A DNA stretch of 64,000 nt from an uncultured Collinsella sp. (GCA_902470365.1 CABRFZ010000009.1:1-64000); one strand, 5' to 3'; numbered from the stretch's first letter, positions 1 to 8,725 are shown. Notes: generated by a model from the sequence alone, not told the origin. A program made the numbers and translations.

Positions 1-40
1 ATGCCATAGTATACGGGCATTTTCAATTACAAGATACACC

Positions 41-68
41 TTGCCGTTTCAAGTGTTGATGGTAAACT
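41..68 (+). promoter_or_regulatory. Candidate promoter upstream of the fructose PTS gene
   Basis: TTGCCG at 41-46 and TAAACT at 63-68 are spaced 16 bases apart and resemble a sigma-70 type -35/-10 pair. The inverted repeat GTAAAC (62-67) and GTTTAC (79-84) overlaps the -10 and could be an operator. The rest of 1-231 shows no convincing gene; it contains a perfect 16-base palindrome at 195-210 just before the fruA ribosome binding site. This is a motif reading only. Confidence 0.3.
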
Positions 69-231
69 TTCACTTACCGTTTACGGTTATGAAAGAACCT
101 TTCACCGGAGATTTGCACCTTAGCTCTTCTCACGCGGACGGTAGGTTGGTATCTTTCAGTTGTGGAAAAACGCGCATCGAAGCGCGTGTAGGGGAGCGCC
201 CGCGGGCGCTGTACTCAAGAAGGAGGGACAC

Positions 232-2235
232 ATGGCTAAGTTTGACATCATCGCCGCGACCGGTTGCCCGACCGGCATTGCGCACACCTTCATGGCGAAG
301 GAGGCGCTGGAGAAGGCAGCTGCCGAGCGCGGTCTGACCATTAAGGTCGAGACTCATGGCCAGGTCGGTGTCGAGAACGAGCTCACCAAGAGTGAGATCG
401 CTGGTGCCAAGGCCGTCGTCGTCGCAGCCGACAAGGATGTCCAGGCTGAGCGTTTCGCCGGCAAGCCCATGGTTTCCGTTGGTGTTTCCAAGGCCCTGTC
501 CGTTGAGGCCGCCGGTAAGCTGATTGACCGCGCGCTCGCCGCCAAGGGCGACAGCACGGTTGCAGCCGCTGCCGATGTCGAGGACGAGGTCGAGGAGAAG
601 GAGTCCATCGGCCACATCATCTACAAGCACCTCATGAACGGCGTCAGCCACATGCTGGTCTTCGTCGTTGCTGGTGGTGTTCTGACCGCCGTTTCGTTCC
701 TGTGGGGCATTACGTCCTTCGATTCGACGGCGTCTGACTACAACAGCTTTGCTGCGATGCTCAAGATCATCGGCGGCATCGCCATGAACCTCATGGTTCC
801 GGTGCTTTCCGCCTACATCGCCGAGTCCATCGGCAAGCGCCCGGCTCTCGTCCCCGGCTTTGTTGCCGGTATGATCGCCATCCAGGGCCTGCCTGTTAAC
901 GCCGAGACCGGCATGATCGACGCCGGTGGCGCCGGCGTGGGCTTCGGCTTCCTGGGCGGCATCGTCGGTGGCTTCCTCGCCGGTTATGTCATCCTGCTGC
1001 TCGAGAAGGTCTTTGCCGGTCTGCCCAAGAACCTGGACGGCCTCAAGGCTATCTTCCTGTACCCGCTGTTCTCGACGGCTATCGTCGGCCTGGTCATGCT
1101 CGGCATTTCCGGCCCCATGGCTGCCATCAACACCGCCATGATGGACTTCCTCAAGGGCCTGTCCGCCTCTGGCGCCGTTGTCCTGGGTCTTGCCATTGGC
1201 TGCATGTGCGCCTTTGACATGGGCGGCCCGGTCAACAAGGCTGCTTACGTCACCGGTACCGCTATGCTCACCGAGGCTTTGGCCGCCGGTGTTGGCACCG
1301 ATACCTACAACTTCGGCACCAACTTCATGGCTGCCGTCTCCGCCGCCTGCATCGTTCCGCCGCTGATCACCACCTTTGCCGTCGTTGTCGGCAAGAAGTA
1401 CTTCAGCCAGGAGGATCACGACGCCGGTGTCGTCAACCTCATCCTTGGTTGCACCCACATCACCGAGGGCGCCATTCCGTTCATGACCAAGAACATCTGG
1501 CCCGTCATGCCCATCATGATGCTCGGTTCCTCTATCGCTTCGATCCTGACCATTATGTTCAACGTTCACGATCCGGCGCCTCACGGTGGCTTCCTGGTCC
1601 TGCCCGTTGTCGAGAACGGTCCGCTTTGGGTCCTCGCGATCCTCATCGGCGCTGTGGTCGGTGGTATCCTGTTCGTGGCCTTCAAGAAGTACGACTTCGA
1701 GAAGAACCAGAAGGCCGCTCCTGCAGCCAAGCCCGTTGAGACCCCCAAGGCCGCTGCCGTCGAGGCCCCCAAGGCCGAGGCTGCCGACTTCGTGAAGGTC
1801 GAGAATGTCTTTGTCGCCGAGGACTTCGCTTCTCGTGACGAGGCTCTGAGCTTCGTTTCCAACCAGGCCGTCAAGGCAGGTATCGCCAGCGACGCCGACG
1901 CCGTGATGAACGCCTTCCTGGCCCGCGAGGCCGAGGGCACCACGGGCATGATGGAGGGCTTCGCCATCCCGCATGCCAAGTCCGACGCCATTACCGAGGC
2001 TGCCGTCATCGTCGTCAAGGACGAGTCCGGCGTGACCGGTTGGGATACCATGGACGGCGCTCCCGTCAACGTGGCTATCGCCCTGCTCATCCCCGGTGCT
2101 CAGGCCGGCACTACGCACCTCAAGATCCTGTCCAAGGTCGCCGAGGCGCTCATGGACGAGGACTTCCGTGCCTCCGTCAAGGGTTCTACCGACGCCGCCG
2201 AGATCGCCAAGACGATCAACGCCCGCCTGTTCTAA
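232..2235 (+). CDS. fruA: PTS fructose-type transporter, fused EIIB-EIIC-EIIA
   Basis: This is a 667-residue membrane permease that imports and phosphorylates a hexose, probably fructose to fructose 1-phosphate, using phosphate passed from enzyme I and HPr. An EIIB domain lies at about residues 1-100, with the phosphorylated Cys12 in the motif AATGCPTGIAHT. The membrane EIIC domain spans about 120-480. An Ala/Pro/Lys-rich linker at about 486-519 leads to a C-terminal EIIA domain with active-site His581 in GFAIPHAKSD. The ATG at 232 is chosen over an in-frame upstream start because AAGGAGGGA precedes it by a good distance and the EIIB domain begins there. HPr, enzyme I and two PfkB kinases follow, giving a complete phosphorelay. 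Fructose specificity is inferred from domain type and neighbours; a mannose or tagatose-type substrate is possible. Confidence 0.93.
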   Translation: MAKFDIIAATGCPTGIAHTFMAKEALEKAAAERGLTIKVETHGQVGVENELTKSEIAGAKAVVVAADKDVQAERFAGKPMVSVGVSKALSVEAAGKLIDRALAAKGDSTVAAAADVEDEVEEKESIGHIIYKHLMNGVSHMLVFVVAGGVLTAVSFLWGITSFDSTASDYNSFAAMLKIIGGIAMNLMVPVLSAYIAESIGKRPALVPGFVAGMIAIQGLPVNAETGMIDAGGAGVGFGFLGGIVGGFLAGYVILLLEKVFAGLPKNLDGLKAIFLYPLFSTAIVGLVMLGISGPMAAINTAMMDFLKGLSASGAVVLGLAIGCMCAFDMGGPVNKAAYVTGTAMLTEALAAGVGTDTYNFGTNFMAAVSAACIVPPLITTFAVVVGKKYFSQEDHDAGVVNLILGCTHITEGAIPFMTKNIWPVMPIMMLGSSIASILTIMFNVHDPAPHGGFLVLPVVENGPLWVLAILIGAVVGGILFVAFKKYDFEKNQKAAPAAKPVETPKAAAVEAPKAEAADFVKVENVFVAEDFASRDEALSFVSNQAVKAGIASDADAVMNAFLAREAEGTTGMMEGFAIPHAKSDAITEAAVIVVKDESGVTGWDTMDGAPVNVAIALLIPGAQAGTTHLKILSKVAEALMDEDFRASVKGSTDAAEIAKTINARLF

Positions 2236-2271
2236 TCCACCAGTTTGCGAATAACATCGCCCCCTGTATAT

Positions 2272-2309
2272 AAGGCGGAGTCCCTCTCCAGGGCCTCCGC
2301 CTTTTTTTC
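2272..2309 (+). terminator. Rho-independent terminator after fruA
   Basis: AAGGCGGAG pairs with CTCCGCCTT across a short loop and is followed by a run of seven Ts, 36 bases after the fruA stop. This is a textbook intrinsic terminator, so fruA probably forms its own transcript, separate from ptsH. Confidence 0.85.
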
Positions 2310-2320
2310 TATCCCTCCCA

Positions 2321-2391
2321 TAAGTTGCGGTGAAATAGGGACTGTTTAAACAGTTCAACCCCAAATTCAGTCCCTATTTCACCGCAACTTA
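2321..2391. repeat. Family A foldback repeat, copy 1
   Basis: The left arm begins TAAGTTGCGGTGAAATAGGG and the right arm is its near-perfect reverse complement, ending CACCGCAACTTA, so about 24 bases pair around a 22-base loop. Related copies sit at 11112-11180, 34873-34942 and 51153-51221, with a half copy at 12843-12864. The outer 17 bases are nearly invariant, while the loop interior differs at every site. The element has no reading frame or transposase and looks like a REP- or MITE-type foldback. Confidence 0.85.
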
Positions 2392-2495
2392 TAAAAGGGT
2401 ATAGAGGGGGCTACCTATCGAGTCTTTATCGCGAACAGTTCATCAGCCAGAATTCCTTTCAGCCGACATTACTTTGGACCGACTGGGTTTCCGCA

Positions 2496-2647
2496 GCTTG
2501 CTCGCCCACAGGGGCCCGCGCGCGGCCTGTGAGATTTATCGCGAGTTCCGCACGAGCCGAAGAGCACTTAATGTGCTCTTCGTGCGAGCAGGACTGTAGA
2601 GCAGGAAATCTCACAGGCCGCGCGCGGGCCCCTGTGGGCGAGCAAGC
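2496..2647. repeat. Family B nested foldback repeat, copy 1
   Basis: Outer arms at 2496-2537 and 2606-2647 are perfectly complementary over 42 bases. They enclose a core at 2544-2597 with conserved blocks AGTTCCGCACGAGCC and TCGTGCGAGCAGGACTGT around an inner hairpin whose stem is GAAGAGCAC and GTGCTCTTC. The same core recurs at 14100-14156, 42059-42112 and near 48515-48575, but the outer arms of each copy are unrelated in sequence. The rest of 2236-2785 holds a terminator, family A copy 1 and presumably the ptsH promoter, with no gene. Confidence 0.88.
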
Positions 2648-2785
2648 GGACGACAAACACATCTGTCCAATAATTCGTCTGAAACATAATGAAAAACCGT
2701 TTGATGTGAGTTAATATAAACAACGTCGTGAATCTGACTCCTGCCGCATGCATGACAGGGGTTAAACACAAAAAAGGAGTCAATT

Positions 2786-3049
2786 ATGGTTTCTGAGAAG
2801 GCTACCCTCGTCAATCCGCAGGGTCTTCACATGCGTCCGGCCGGCCTCTTCGCCTCCACCATGGGCAAGTACGCCTGCGACGTGACGGTCGTCACCCCCG
2901 AGAAGGAGGTCAACGGCAAGTCCCCGATGGCCCTCATGGCTGCTGGTATCCCTTGCGGTACCGAGGTCGAGGTCAAGTGCGACGGCGCCGACGAGGCCGA
3001 GGCTCTGGCTGCTGCCATTGAGCTCATCAAGAGCGGTCTTGGCGAGTAG
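2786..3049 (+). CDS. ptsH: Phosphocarrier protein HPr
   Basis: This is an 87-residue cytoplasmic phosphocarrier that takes phosphate from enzyme I on His15 (motif NPQGLHMRPAG) and passes it to the EIIA domain of sugar permeases. Ser46 in GKSPMALM matches the regulatory serine targeted by HPr kinase in Gram-positive bacteria. The length is normal for the family. The start follows AAAAAGGAGT by a standard spacing. It lies between the fructose permease and enzyme I on the same strand, but strong repeats separate it from fruA, so it probably has its own promoter. Confidence 0.97.
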   Translation: MVSEKATLVNPQGLHMRPAGLFASTMGKYACDVTVVTPEKEVNGKSPMALMAAGIPCGTEVEVKCDGADEAEALAAAIELIKSGLGE

Positions 3050-3093
3050 AACTCAAACGGGTCGCATGTTGAACAATTAAGTTCATACTTGGG

Positions 3094-3129
3094 GGCGCAG
3101 TGACCTGTTCAAGGTAGCTGCGCTCTTTT
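3094..3129 (+). terminator. Possible attenuator between ptsH and ptsI
   Basis: GGCGCAG (3094-3100) can pair with CTGCGCT (3118-3124) and is followed by CTTTTG. The stem is only six or seven pairs with a 17-base loop, so it may be a weak terminator that lowers ptsI relative to ptsH, or it may have no role. Confidence 0.4.
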
Positions 3130-3181
3130 GTCATGGATATGGCAAAACGCTTTATCACATGACACGGAGAGAGGAATGGGA

Positions 3182-4885
3182 ATGTATCAGGGAGTCAACG
3201 CATCCGAGGGCATCGGTATCGGCACCGTTATGGTCGCCGTCGATCCCGACTTGACGTTTGAACCGCACGAGGTTGCTGATTCTGCAGCAGAGAAGGAGCG
3301 TTATCAGTCCGCTCTTTCGGTCTTCTGCGAGAAGACCCAGGCTCAGGCCGACCACATGAAGGAGACGGTGGGCGAGGCCGAGGCCGAGATCATGAGCGGA
3401 CACATCGTCCTGGCTCAGGATCCGGGCATGACCGACGCCATCAACGCCGCCATTGACGGCGGCACCTGCGCCGAGCAGGCGCTCATGGACACCTCGACCA
3501 TGTTCGAGAACATGTTCCTGTCCATGGACGACGAGATGTTCCGTCTGCGCGCGGCCGACATCGCCGACATCCGCACCGGTATTCTGGCCGAGCTGCTGGG
3601 CAAGGAGGTCGTCGACCTCTCCGTCCTGCCCGAGAACACCGTCGTTGTCGTGCACGACCTTACGCCGTCCATGACCGCCACGATCGATAAGGCCCACGTT
3701 GCCGGTATCGTCACCGAGACCGGTGGCCGCACGTCGCACTCCGCGATCATCGCGCGCGCCCTCGAGATTCCGGCCGTCCTTTCGGTCTCTAACAGCTGCA
3801 CCGCGCTTCGCAACGGTATGACCGTCGTCGTTGACGGTGGCAAGGGTGTTGTCGAGGCCGATCCCGACGAGGAGACGCTCGCTGCCTACACCGCCAAGGC
3901 CGAGGCCTTCGCTGCCGAGAAGGCAGCCCTCGAGGCCTTCCGTGGCAAGCCGTCCGTGACTGCCGATGGCATCAAGAAGATCATCGCCTGCAACATCGGT
4001 AATCCCGATGACGTGCCCAACGCGCTCGATCACGATGCCGAGGCTATCGGTCTGTTCCGCTCTGAGTTCCTGTTCATGGATTCTGCTGAGCTTCCTTCCG
4101 AGGAGGAGCAGTTTAACGCCTACCGCAAGGTCGCTAGCGCGCTCAAGGGCGCTCCGGTCATCATCCGCACGCTCGATGTGGGTGGCGACAAGGAGATCCC
4201 GTACCTGCACATGGTCAAGGAAGATAACCCCTTCATGGGCTTCCGCGCCGTGCGTTACTGCCTGGCCAATCCCGACCAGTACAAGGTCCAGCTCCGTGCT
4301 CTGCTGCGCGCCAGCGCCTTCGGTGACGTCAAGATCATGATCCCGCTCGTCACTTGCGTCGAGGAGGTCGTGGCTGTCAAGGAGCTCGTCGAGCAGTGCA
4401 AGGCCGAGCTGACCGAAGAGGGTCGCAAGTTCAACGAGAACATCGAGGTCGGCATCATGGTCGAGACGCCCGCCGCTTCGCTGCTCGCTGACCGCCTGGC
4501 CGAGGTCGCCGACTTCTTCTCCATCGGCACCAACGACCTGATCGGCTACACCATGTGCGCCGACCGTGGCAACGACACCATCTCAAACCTGTACCAGGTG
4601 TACTATCCCGCCGTGCTCCGCTCGCTCAAGAACATCATCGAGAGCGGCGTGAAGGCCGGCATCATGGTCGGTATGTGCGGCGAGGCCGCTGCCGATCCGC
4701 TGCTTGAGCCGCTGCTGATCAGCTGGGGCCTGGAGGAGTTCTCGATGAGCGCTCCGTCCATCCTGCGCGCCCGCAAGACCATCAGCCAGTGGACCAAGGC
4801 CGAGTGCGACGAGCTTGCCGAGAAGGCGCTCGCCTGCAACACTGCCGCCGAGGTCAAGGCGCTGCTCGAGTCCGCAGCTCGTTAA
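3182..4885 (+). CDS. ptsI: PTS enzyme I (phosphoenolpyruvate-protein phosphotransferase)
   Basis: Enzyme I starts the PTS relay in the cytoplasm by moving phosphate from phosphoenolpyruvate to its own histidine and then to HPr. The active-site His186 lies in GGRTSHSAIIARA, close to the position known in E. coli (His189). The C-terminal PEP-binding barrel carries FFSIGTNDL and the GMCGEAA cysteine motif. The protein has 567 residues, normal for the family. ATGs at 3176 and 3182 are both possible. I prefer 3182 because GAGGA lies six bases upstream and the family's N-terminus (M-x-x-G-x-x-A-S) aligns from that Met. It follows ptsH by about 130 bases. Confidence 0.96.
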   Translation: MYQGVNASEGIGIGTVMVAVDPDLTFEPHEVADSAAEKERYQSALSVFCEKTQAQADHMKETVGEAEAEIMSGHIVLAQDPGMTDAINAAIDGGTCAEQALMDTSTMFENMFLSMDDEMFRLRAADIADIRTGILAELLGKEVVDLSVLPENTVVVVHDLTPSMTATIDKAHVAGIVTETGGRTSHSAIIARALEIPAVLSVSNSCTALRNGMTVVVDGGKGVVEADPDEETLAAYTAKAEAFAAEKAALEAFRGKPSVTADGIKKIIACNIGNPDDVPNALDHDAEAIGLFRSEFLFMDSAELPSEEEQFNAYRKVASALKGAPVIIRTLDVGGDKEIPYLHMVKEDNPFMGFRAVRYCLANPDQYKVQLRALLRASAFGDVKIMIPLVTCVEEVVAVKELVEQCKAELTEEGRKFNENIEVGIMVETPAASLLADRLAEVADFFSIGTNDLIGYTMCADRGNDTISNLYQVYYPAVLRSLKNIIESGVKAGIMVGMCGEAAADPLLEPLLISWGLEEFSMSAPSILRARKTISQWTKAECDELAEKALACNTAAEVKALLESAAR

Positions 4886-4959
4886 TTTGGTATCAGAGGT
4901 AACCGCGTGGTTGGAATGGGCCGGCCACGCGGCCCTCACATATACAGGGGGTACTGTAA

Positions 4960-5892
4960 ATGTTCTACACGCTAACCGCTAACCCGGCTGTCGACATGAC
5001 GGTTTCGAGCTCTCCGCTCGAGCCCGACGAGAACGTCCGCACCGGCTCGGCCAGCTACACGGCTAACGGCAAGGGCCTCGACGTGTCCTTCGCCTTTAAG
5101 AAGATGGGCGTCGACACCGTCGCACTCGGCTTCTTCGCTGGCTTTACGGGCAAGTTCATCGTCGAGGAGGTCATGAACCTGGGTTGCCTGTGCCGGCCGG
5201 TCTGGACCGACGGCATCACGCGTATCAACACCTACGTCAACGATGGCCAGCACGAGTACGGCATCCTGAACCCCGGCGCACCGATTACGCCGCAGCACCA
5301 GGAGGAGCTCTACAACATCCTGGACACCGCGGGCGACCTTGAGTGCCTGATCGTCTCTGGTTCCGTGCCTCCCAAAGCTACGCCCGACTTCCTGGCTCAG
5401 GTCATGGAGCACGCTCAGGCTCGTGGCGCCGACGTCGTCCTGGACCTGTCCTCCGACAAGCTCAAGGAGCTCGCTCACAAGAAGCCGCTGCTCATCAAGC
5501 CGAACCATCATGAGATGAAGGCCATCTTCGGCGTGCCGGTCGACACTGACGACGAAGTCCGCGTTGCTATGAAGCTGGCTCACGACGCCGGGGTCCAGAA
5601 CGTGCTGCTCACTCGTGGTAGCCGCGGCGACGCCTACTTCTCGAACGGCGAGGACATCTGGTATGCCAAGCGTGAGTTCAACATCAAGTTGGTCTCTTCC
5701 GTCTGCGCCGGCGACTGCACCCTCGCTGCGTTCCTGCACAAGTGGTACAGGGATCGCGACAACGTCGAGGAGGCCATGAAGCTCGCTATGGCCACCGGTG
5801 CTAACGTTGCCGAGTCCGTGGGCATTGGCGACTTCGGTCACGTCGATGAGTACAGCAAGCGCGTTGCTGTCCGTAAGCTCGACCGCAAGTAA
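4960..5892 (+). CDS. fruK: PfkB-family hexose-phosphate kinase, probable 1-phosphofructokinase (copy 1)
   Basis: This 310-residue cytoplasmic kinase probably converts fructose 1-phosphate from the PTS to fructose 1,6-bisphosphate with ATP. It has the N-terminal TLTANPAVD and NGKGLDVS substrate-site motifs of 1-phosphofructokinase and LacC-type kinases. The C-terminal catalytic motif reads VCAGDCTLAAF; most relatives have GAGDS, but the catalytic Asp is kept. A GGGGG ribosome binding site precedes the ATG. A GC-rich hairpin (CCGCGTGG 4903-4910 with CCACGCGG 4925-4932) lies in the gap after ptsI. A paralogue follows at 6076. Tagatose-6-phosphate kinase is an alternative for one of the two. Confidence 0.85.
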   Translation: MFYTLTANPAVDMTVSSSPLEPDENVRTGSASYTANGKGLDVSFAFKKMGVDTVALGFFAGFTGKFIVEEVMNLGCLCRPVWTDGITRINTYVNDGQHEYGILNPGAPITPQHQEELYNILDTAGDLECLIVSGSVPPKATPDFLAQVMEHAQARGADVVLDLSSDKLKELAHKKPLLIKPNHHEMKAIFGVPVDTDDEVRVAMKLAHDAGVQNVLLTRGSRGDAYFSNGEDIWYAKREFNIKLVSSVCAGDCTLAAFLHKWYRDRDNVEEAMKLAMATGANVAESVGIGDFGHVDEYSKRVAVRKLDRK

Positions 5893-5918
5893 GCGAAAAG
5901 CGACAAATTCGTGCGCAT

Positions 5919-5954
5919 GCGGCGTCCCGATTTCAATCGGGGCGCCGTTTTTTG
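5919..5954 (+). terminator. Rho-independent terminator after the first PfkB kinase
   Basis: The stem GGCGTCCCGAT pairs with ATCGGGGCGCC around a four-base loop and is followed by TTTTTT, about 27 bases after the stop codon. It separates the two PfkB paralogues transcriptionally. Confidence 0.85.
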
Positions 5955-6075
5955 TCCCACCCGAACTTCGGCGCCGTCCTTCACGCGTTCCACACCGTTC
6001 GCCGAGTTGTTGTAGCCTTTTGCCGAATCGTGGAATATACTTTCATTTACACGTTGCTTCGTGAAAGGAACATTC

Positions 6076-7008
6076 ATGATTTACACGCTCACTGCAAATC
6101 CCGCCATTGACTACAACATTGCCTGCGACGGCCTGTCCGCCAATACCGTTACGCGCACCCGTAACGCGGTCTATACCCCCAACGGCAAGGGTCTCAACGT
6201 CTCGTTTACGCTCGACCACTACGGCGTCGACACCACGATCCTGGGCTTCTTTGCCGGCTTCTCGGGTGAGTTCATCGTTAAGGGCGCCGAGGCCCTTGGC
6301 GTGCCCGTCAAGCCCGTGTGGACTGACGGCATCACGCGTGTCAACGTCTTCCTCAACGCCGGTCCCGACACCGAGTACAACATGGTCAATGCCGGTGCCG
6401 CCATTAACGAAGCCAACGAGCAGGAGATGTTTGAGCTTATTGATTCGCTCGACGATATGACCTGCCTGGTTATCAGCGGCTCGCTGCCCCCCAACACCTC
6501 TGAGGGCTTCCTGGCCGAGGTCCTGCGTCGCGTGAAGGCCAAGGGTGCTGAGTTCGTGCTCGATATCTCGAGCCATCAGCTGGCCGACCTCATTGCCATG
6601 GAGCCGCTCCTCATTAAGCCTAACGACGACGAGCTGCTTGATATCTTTGGCATTAAGGTGAGCGGTGGCGACGACGAGTCCGTCAAGGCTGCTATGGCCG
6701 AGCTGCACGCCAAGGGTGCTAAGAATGTTCTGCTGACCCTCGGTGGCGCCGGCGCGTACTTCTCCAACGGAGAGCACATCTGGTTTGCCAACCGTACCTT
6801 TGAGGTCAAGCTGCTGTCGACGGTCTGCGCCGGCGATTCCTCGCTCGCTGCCTTCTTGTCCGTGTGGCACGACGCCCCCGAACGCGTCGAGGACGCCCTG
6901 CGCCTTTCGATGGCCACCGGTGCCAATGTGGTTGAGTGTCCGGGCCTGGGCGATTTTGCCAAGGTGGACGAATATAAGAAGAACATCGAAGTTCGCCAGG
7001 TCTGCTAG
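6076..7008 (+). CDS. PfkB-family hexose-phosphate kinase, probable 1-phosphofructokinase (copy 2)
   Basis: This second 310-residue PfkB kinase is clearly paralogous to the gene at 4960. They share the TLTANPA start, the NGKGL motif, WTDGITR and a CAGD catalytic motif (here VCAGDSSLAAF). It probably phosphorylates fructose 1-phosphate or tagatose 6-phosphate. The ATG at 6076 is preferred over a GTG at 6061 because GAAAGGA lies between them at ribosome-binding distance. TATACT at 6036-6041 may be its own -10 box, and terminators lie on both sides, so it is likely monocistronic. Which of the pair is the true FruK cannot be decided from sequence. Confidence 0.83.
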   Translation: MIYTLTANPAIDYNIACDGLSANTVTRTRNAVYTPNGKGLNVSFTLDHYGVDTTILGFFAGFSGEFIVKGAEALGVPVKPVWTDGITRVNVFLNAGPDTEYNMVNAGAAINEANEQEMFELIDSLDDMTCLVISGSLPPNTSEGFLAEVLRRVKAKGAEFVLDISSHQLADLIAMEPLLIKPNDDELLDIFGIKVSGGDDESVKAAMAELHAKGAKNVLLTLGGAGAYFSNGEHIWFANRTFEVKLLSTVCAGDSSLAAFLSVWHDAPERVEDALRLSMATGANVVECPGLGDFAKVDEYKKNIEVRQVC

Positions 7009-7030
7009 CCGCATCGATACATCGTTGCCG

Positions 7031-7067
7031 AACACCCGCTTTGGAGCTCCGAGGCGGGTGTTTTTTG
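7031..7067 (+). terminator. Rho-independent terminator after the second PfkB kinase
   Basis: ACACCCGC pairs with GCGGGTGT around a 14-base loop, followed by TTTTTTG, 23 bases after the stop codon. Confidence 0.85.
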
Positions 7068-7203
7068 CGCGCTTAACGTATATGGCGTCTGCTGTCTCGT
7101 TTTATCGAATCGACGACGCGATTGCGTGTGCGCGCTTTCCCGTTTCTTGTTAGACTTCTTGAGAACCATCGATTAACGCTCGCAAGTGCAGGAGGCCTTA
7201 GGC

Positions 7204-8598
7204 ATGTGCAATGTTTCGCTCAACGGTACGCAGCCGACCGATGCCTCCCTGCGCGTCCTACGTGCGCTTGAGGCGGCTGGTCTTGAGGCTTGGTACGTAG
7301 GCGGTTGGGTACGTGATGCCCTGATGGGGCGCCCCAGCCACGATGTGGACATGTGTTGCAGCGGCCTGTGGCAGGAGTCCAAGGCGGCGCTCGAGGCGGC
7401 TGATATTGCCGTGGTTGAGTCGGGCATTAAATTTGGCGGCATCACGGCCATTTGCGATGACGAGCGCATTGAGGTCACCACCTACCGCCTGGACGGCTTT
7501 TACACCGATGGCCGCCATCCTCAGAGTGTCGAGCGTGCCGCCTCGCTCGAGGACGATCTGGCCCGCCGCGACTTTACCGTCAACGCCATGGCCTGGCATC
7601 CCGAGCGCGGGCTTGTCGACCGCTACGACGGCCAGGGTGATCTGGAGCGCAAGCTGATTCGCGCTGTCGGTGATCCCAAGCGTCGCTTTAACGAGGACGC
7701 CCTGCGCATGCTGCGTGCGGTGCGCTTTGCCTGCCGTCTGGACTTTATGATTGAGCCCGAGACTAAGCGTGCGCTTGCCGAGTGCGCGCCGCTGCTCGAT
7801 GCCGTGGCGCGCGAGCGTGTGGGTATTGAGCTCGAGGGCATTCTTTCGACCGGTCATGGGGGAGACGCGATGCTTCGCTATCCCGAGCTCATCTGTGCCG
7901 CTGTGCCCGAGTTGGCAGCGGGTCGCGGGTTTGATCAGCGAAGTGTCTACCATGCGTTTAACGTCTACGAGCATATCGCCCGTGTGCTGACAGTGGCAGG
8001 GGAGCTGGCGCTGTGCGACGGCGTCGCGCCATCGTCGAGCCTTATGTGGGCGGCGTTTTTGCACGATGTCTCCAAGCCCGAGTGCTTTACGGTCGATCAC
8101 GCCGGCAGCGGACACTTCTACGGTCATCCAGAGCTCGGCGCCAAGAAGGCGCGCGTCATCATGGATCGCCTGGCGCTCTCGCACGATTTGGTGCGCGATG
8201 TGTGTCTGCTTATCAAATACCATGATAAGCCGCTGCGCCCCGAGCGCTCCTTCCTGCTCAATATGATGCGCGCGCTTTCGGGTGAGGGCGTCGACACGGC
8301 CCGCCTGATTGACGAGCTCATGGACCTTAAGCGTGCTGACACGCTCGGCAAGGCCCCGTCGTGCTTCTATTATGTCGAGACAATCGAGGAAATGCGTGCG
8401 CTGGCGCACGAGCTACTGGAGGCGGGGGAGCCCTATACGCTCAAGATGCTCGCCGTCAACGGCGGCGACCTGATCCGTGCCGGTGTGAAGCCGGGGCCCG
8501 AGCTAGGTCAACTACTCAACGCTGCCCTCGATGCCGTGATCGAAGACAACATTCCCAATGAGCGCGAAGCCCTTTTGGTCCATCTCAACTTGAATTAG
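7204..8598 (+). CDS. cca: CCA tRNA nucleotidyltransferase with HD domain
   Basis: This 464-residue enzyme adds or repairs the 3' CCA end of tRNAs in the cytoplasm. The class II nucleotidyltransferase head shows YVGGWVRDALMG followed by the metal-binding pair Asp47 and Asp49 (HDVDM), then the RRDFTVNAM and RRFNEDALRMLRA motifs. A C-terminal HD domain carries His287-Asp288 (LHDVSKPE). The ATG at 7204 is chosen because AGGAGG ends eight bases upstream; a GTG further upstream has no such site. Two tRNA-Glu genes lie directly downstream; both already encode their CCA end. Confidence 0.93.
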   Translation: MCNVSLNGTQPTDASLRVLRALEAAGLEAWYVGGWVRDALMGRPSHDVDMCCSGLWQESKAALEAADIAVVESGIKFGGITAICDDERIEVTTYRLDGFYTDGRHPQSVERAASLEDDLARRDFTVNAMAWHPERGLVDRYDGQGDLERKLIRAVGDPKRRFNEDALRMLRAVRFACRLDFMIEPETKRALAECAPLLDAVARERVGIELEGILSTGHGGDAMLRYPELICAAVPELAAGRGFDQRSVYHAFNVYEHIARVLTVAGELALCDGVAPSSSLMWAAFLHDVSKPECFTVDHAGSGHFYGHPELGAKKARVIMDRLALSHDLVRDVCLLIKYHDKPLRPERSFLLNMMRALSGEGVDTARLIDELMDLKRADTLGKAPSCFYYVETIEEMRALAHELLEAGEPYTLKMLAVNGGDLIRAGVKPGPELGQLLNAALDAVIEDNIPNEREALLVHLNLN

Positions 8599-8662
8599 CT
8601 ACCCAGTTTACCTGCGTGTTCCATAACCTGCCGACAATTTTTCGGCAATTTGGAATTTCTTC

Positions 8663-8691
8663 TTGCGCTGACGTTTTTTGTCACGTAATAT
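8663..8691 (+). promoter_or_regulatory. Candidate promoter for the tRNA-Glu pair
   Basis: TTGCGC (8663-8668) and TAATAT (8686-8691) are separated by 17 bases, and the -10 box ends 34 bases before the first tRNA. The stretch is AT-rich compared with its surroundings. Confidence 0.5.
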
Positions 8692-8725
8692 ATTTCTTCG
8701 CAGCACGGCAGTGCAGATGTCATGT

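Noticed and set aside
130..2364. A 744-codon open frame on the minus strand opposite fruA
   Set aside because: It is the antisense shadow of a strongly GC-biased gene. Its Gly/Asp/His/Val-rich translation has no domain, while the plus strand encodes a clear PTS permease with active-site Cys and His.
2321..2647. A CRISPR array made from the repeated blocks near 2.3-2.6 kb
   Set aside because: The repeats are inverted foldbacks of different families, not regularly spaced direct repeats with unique spacers, and no cas gene is present.
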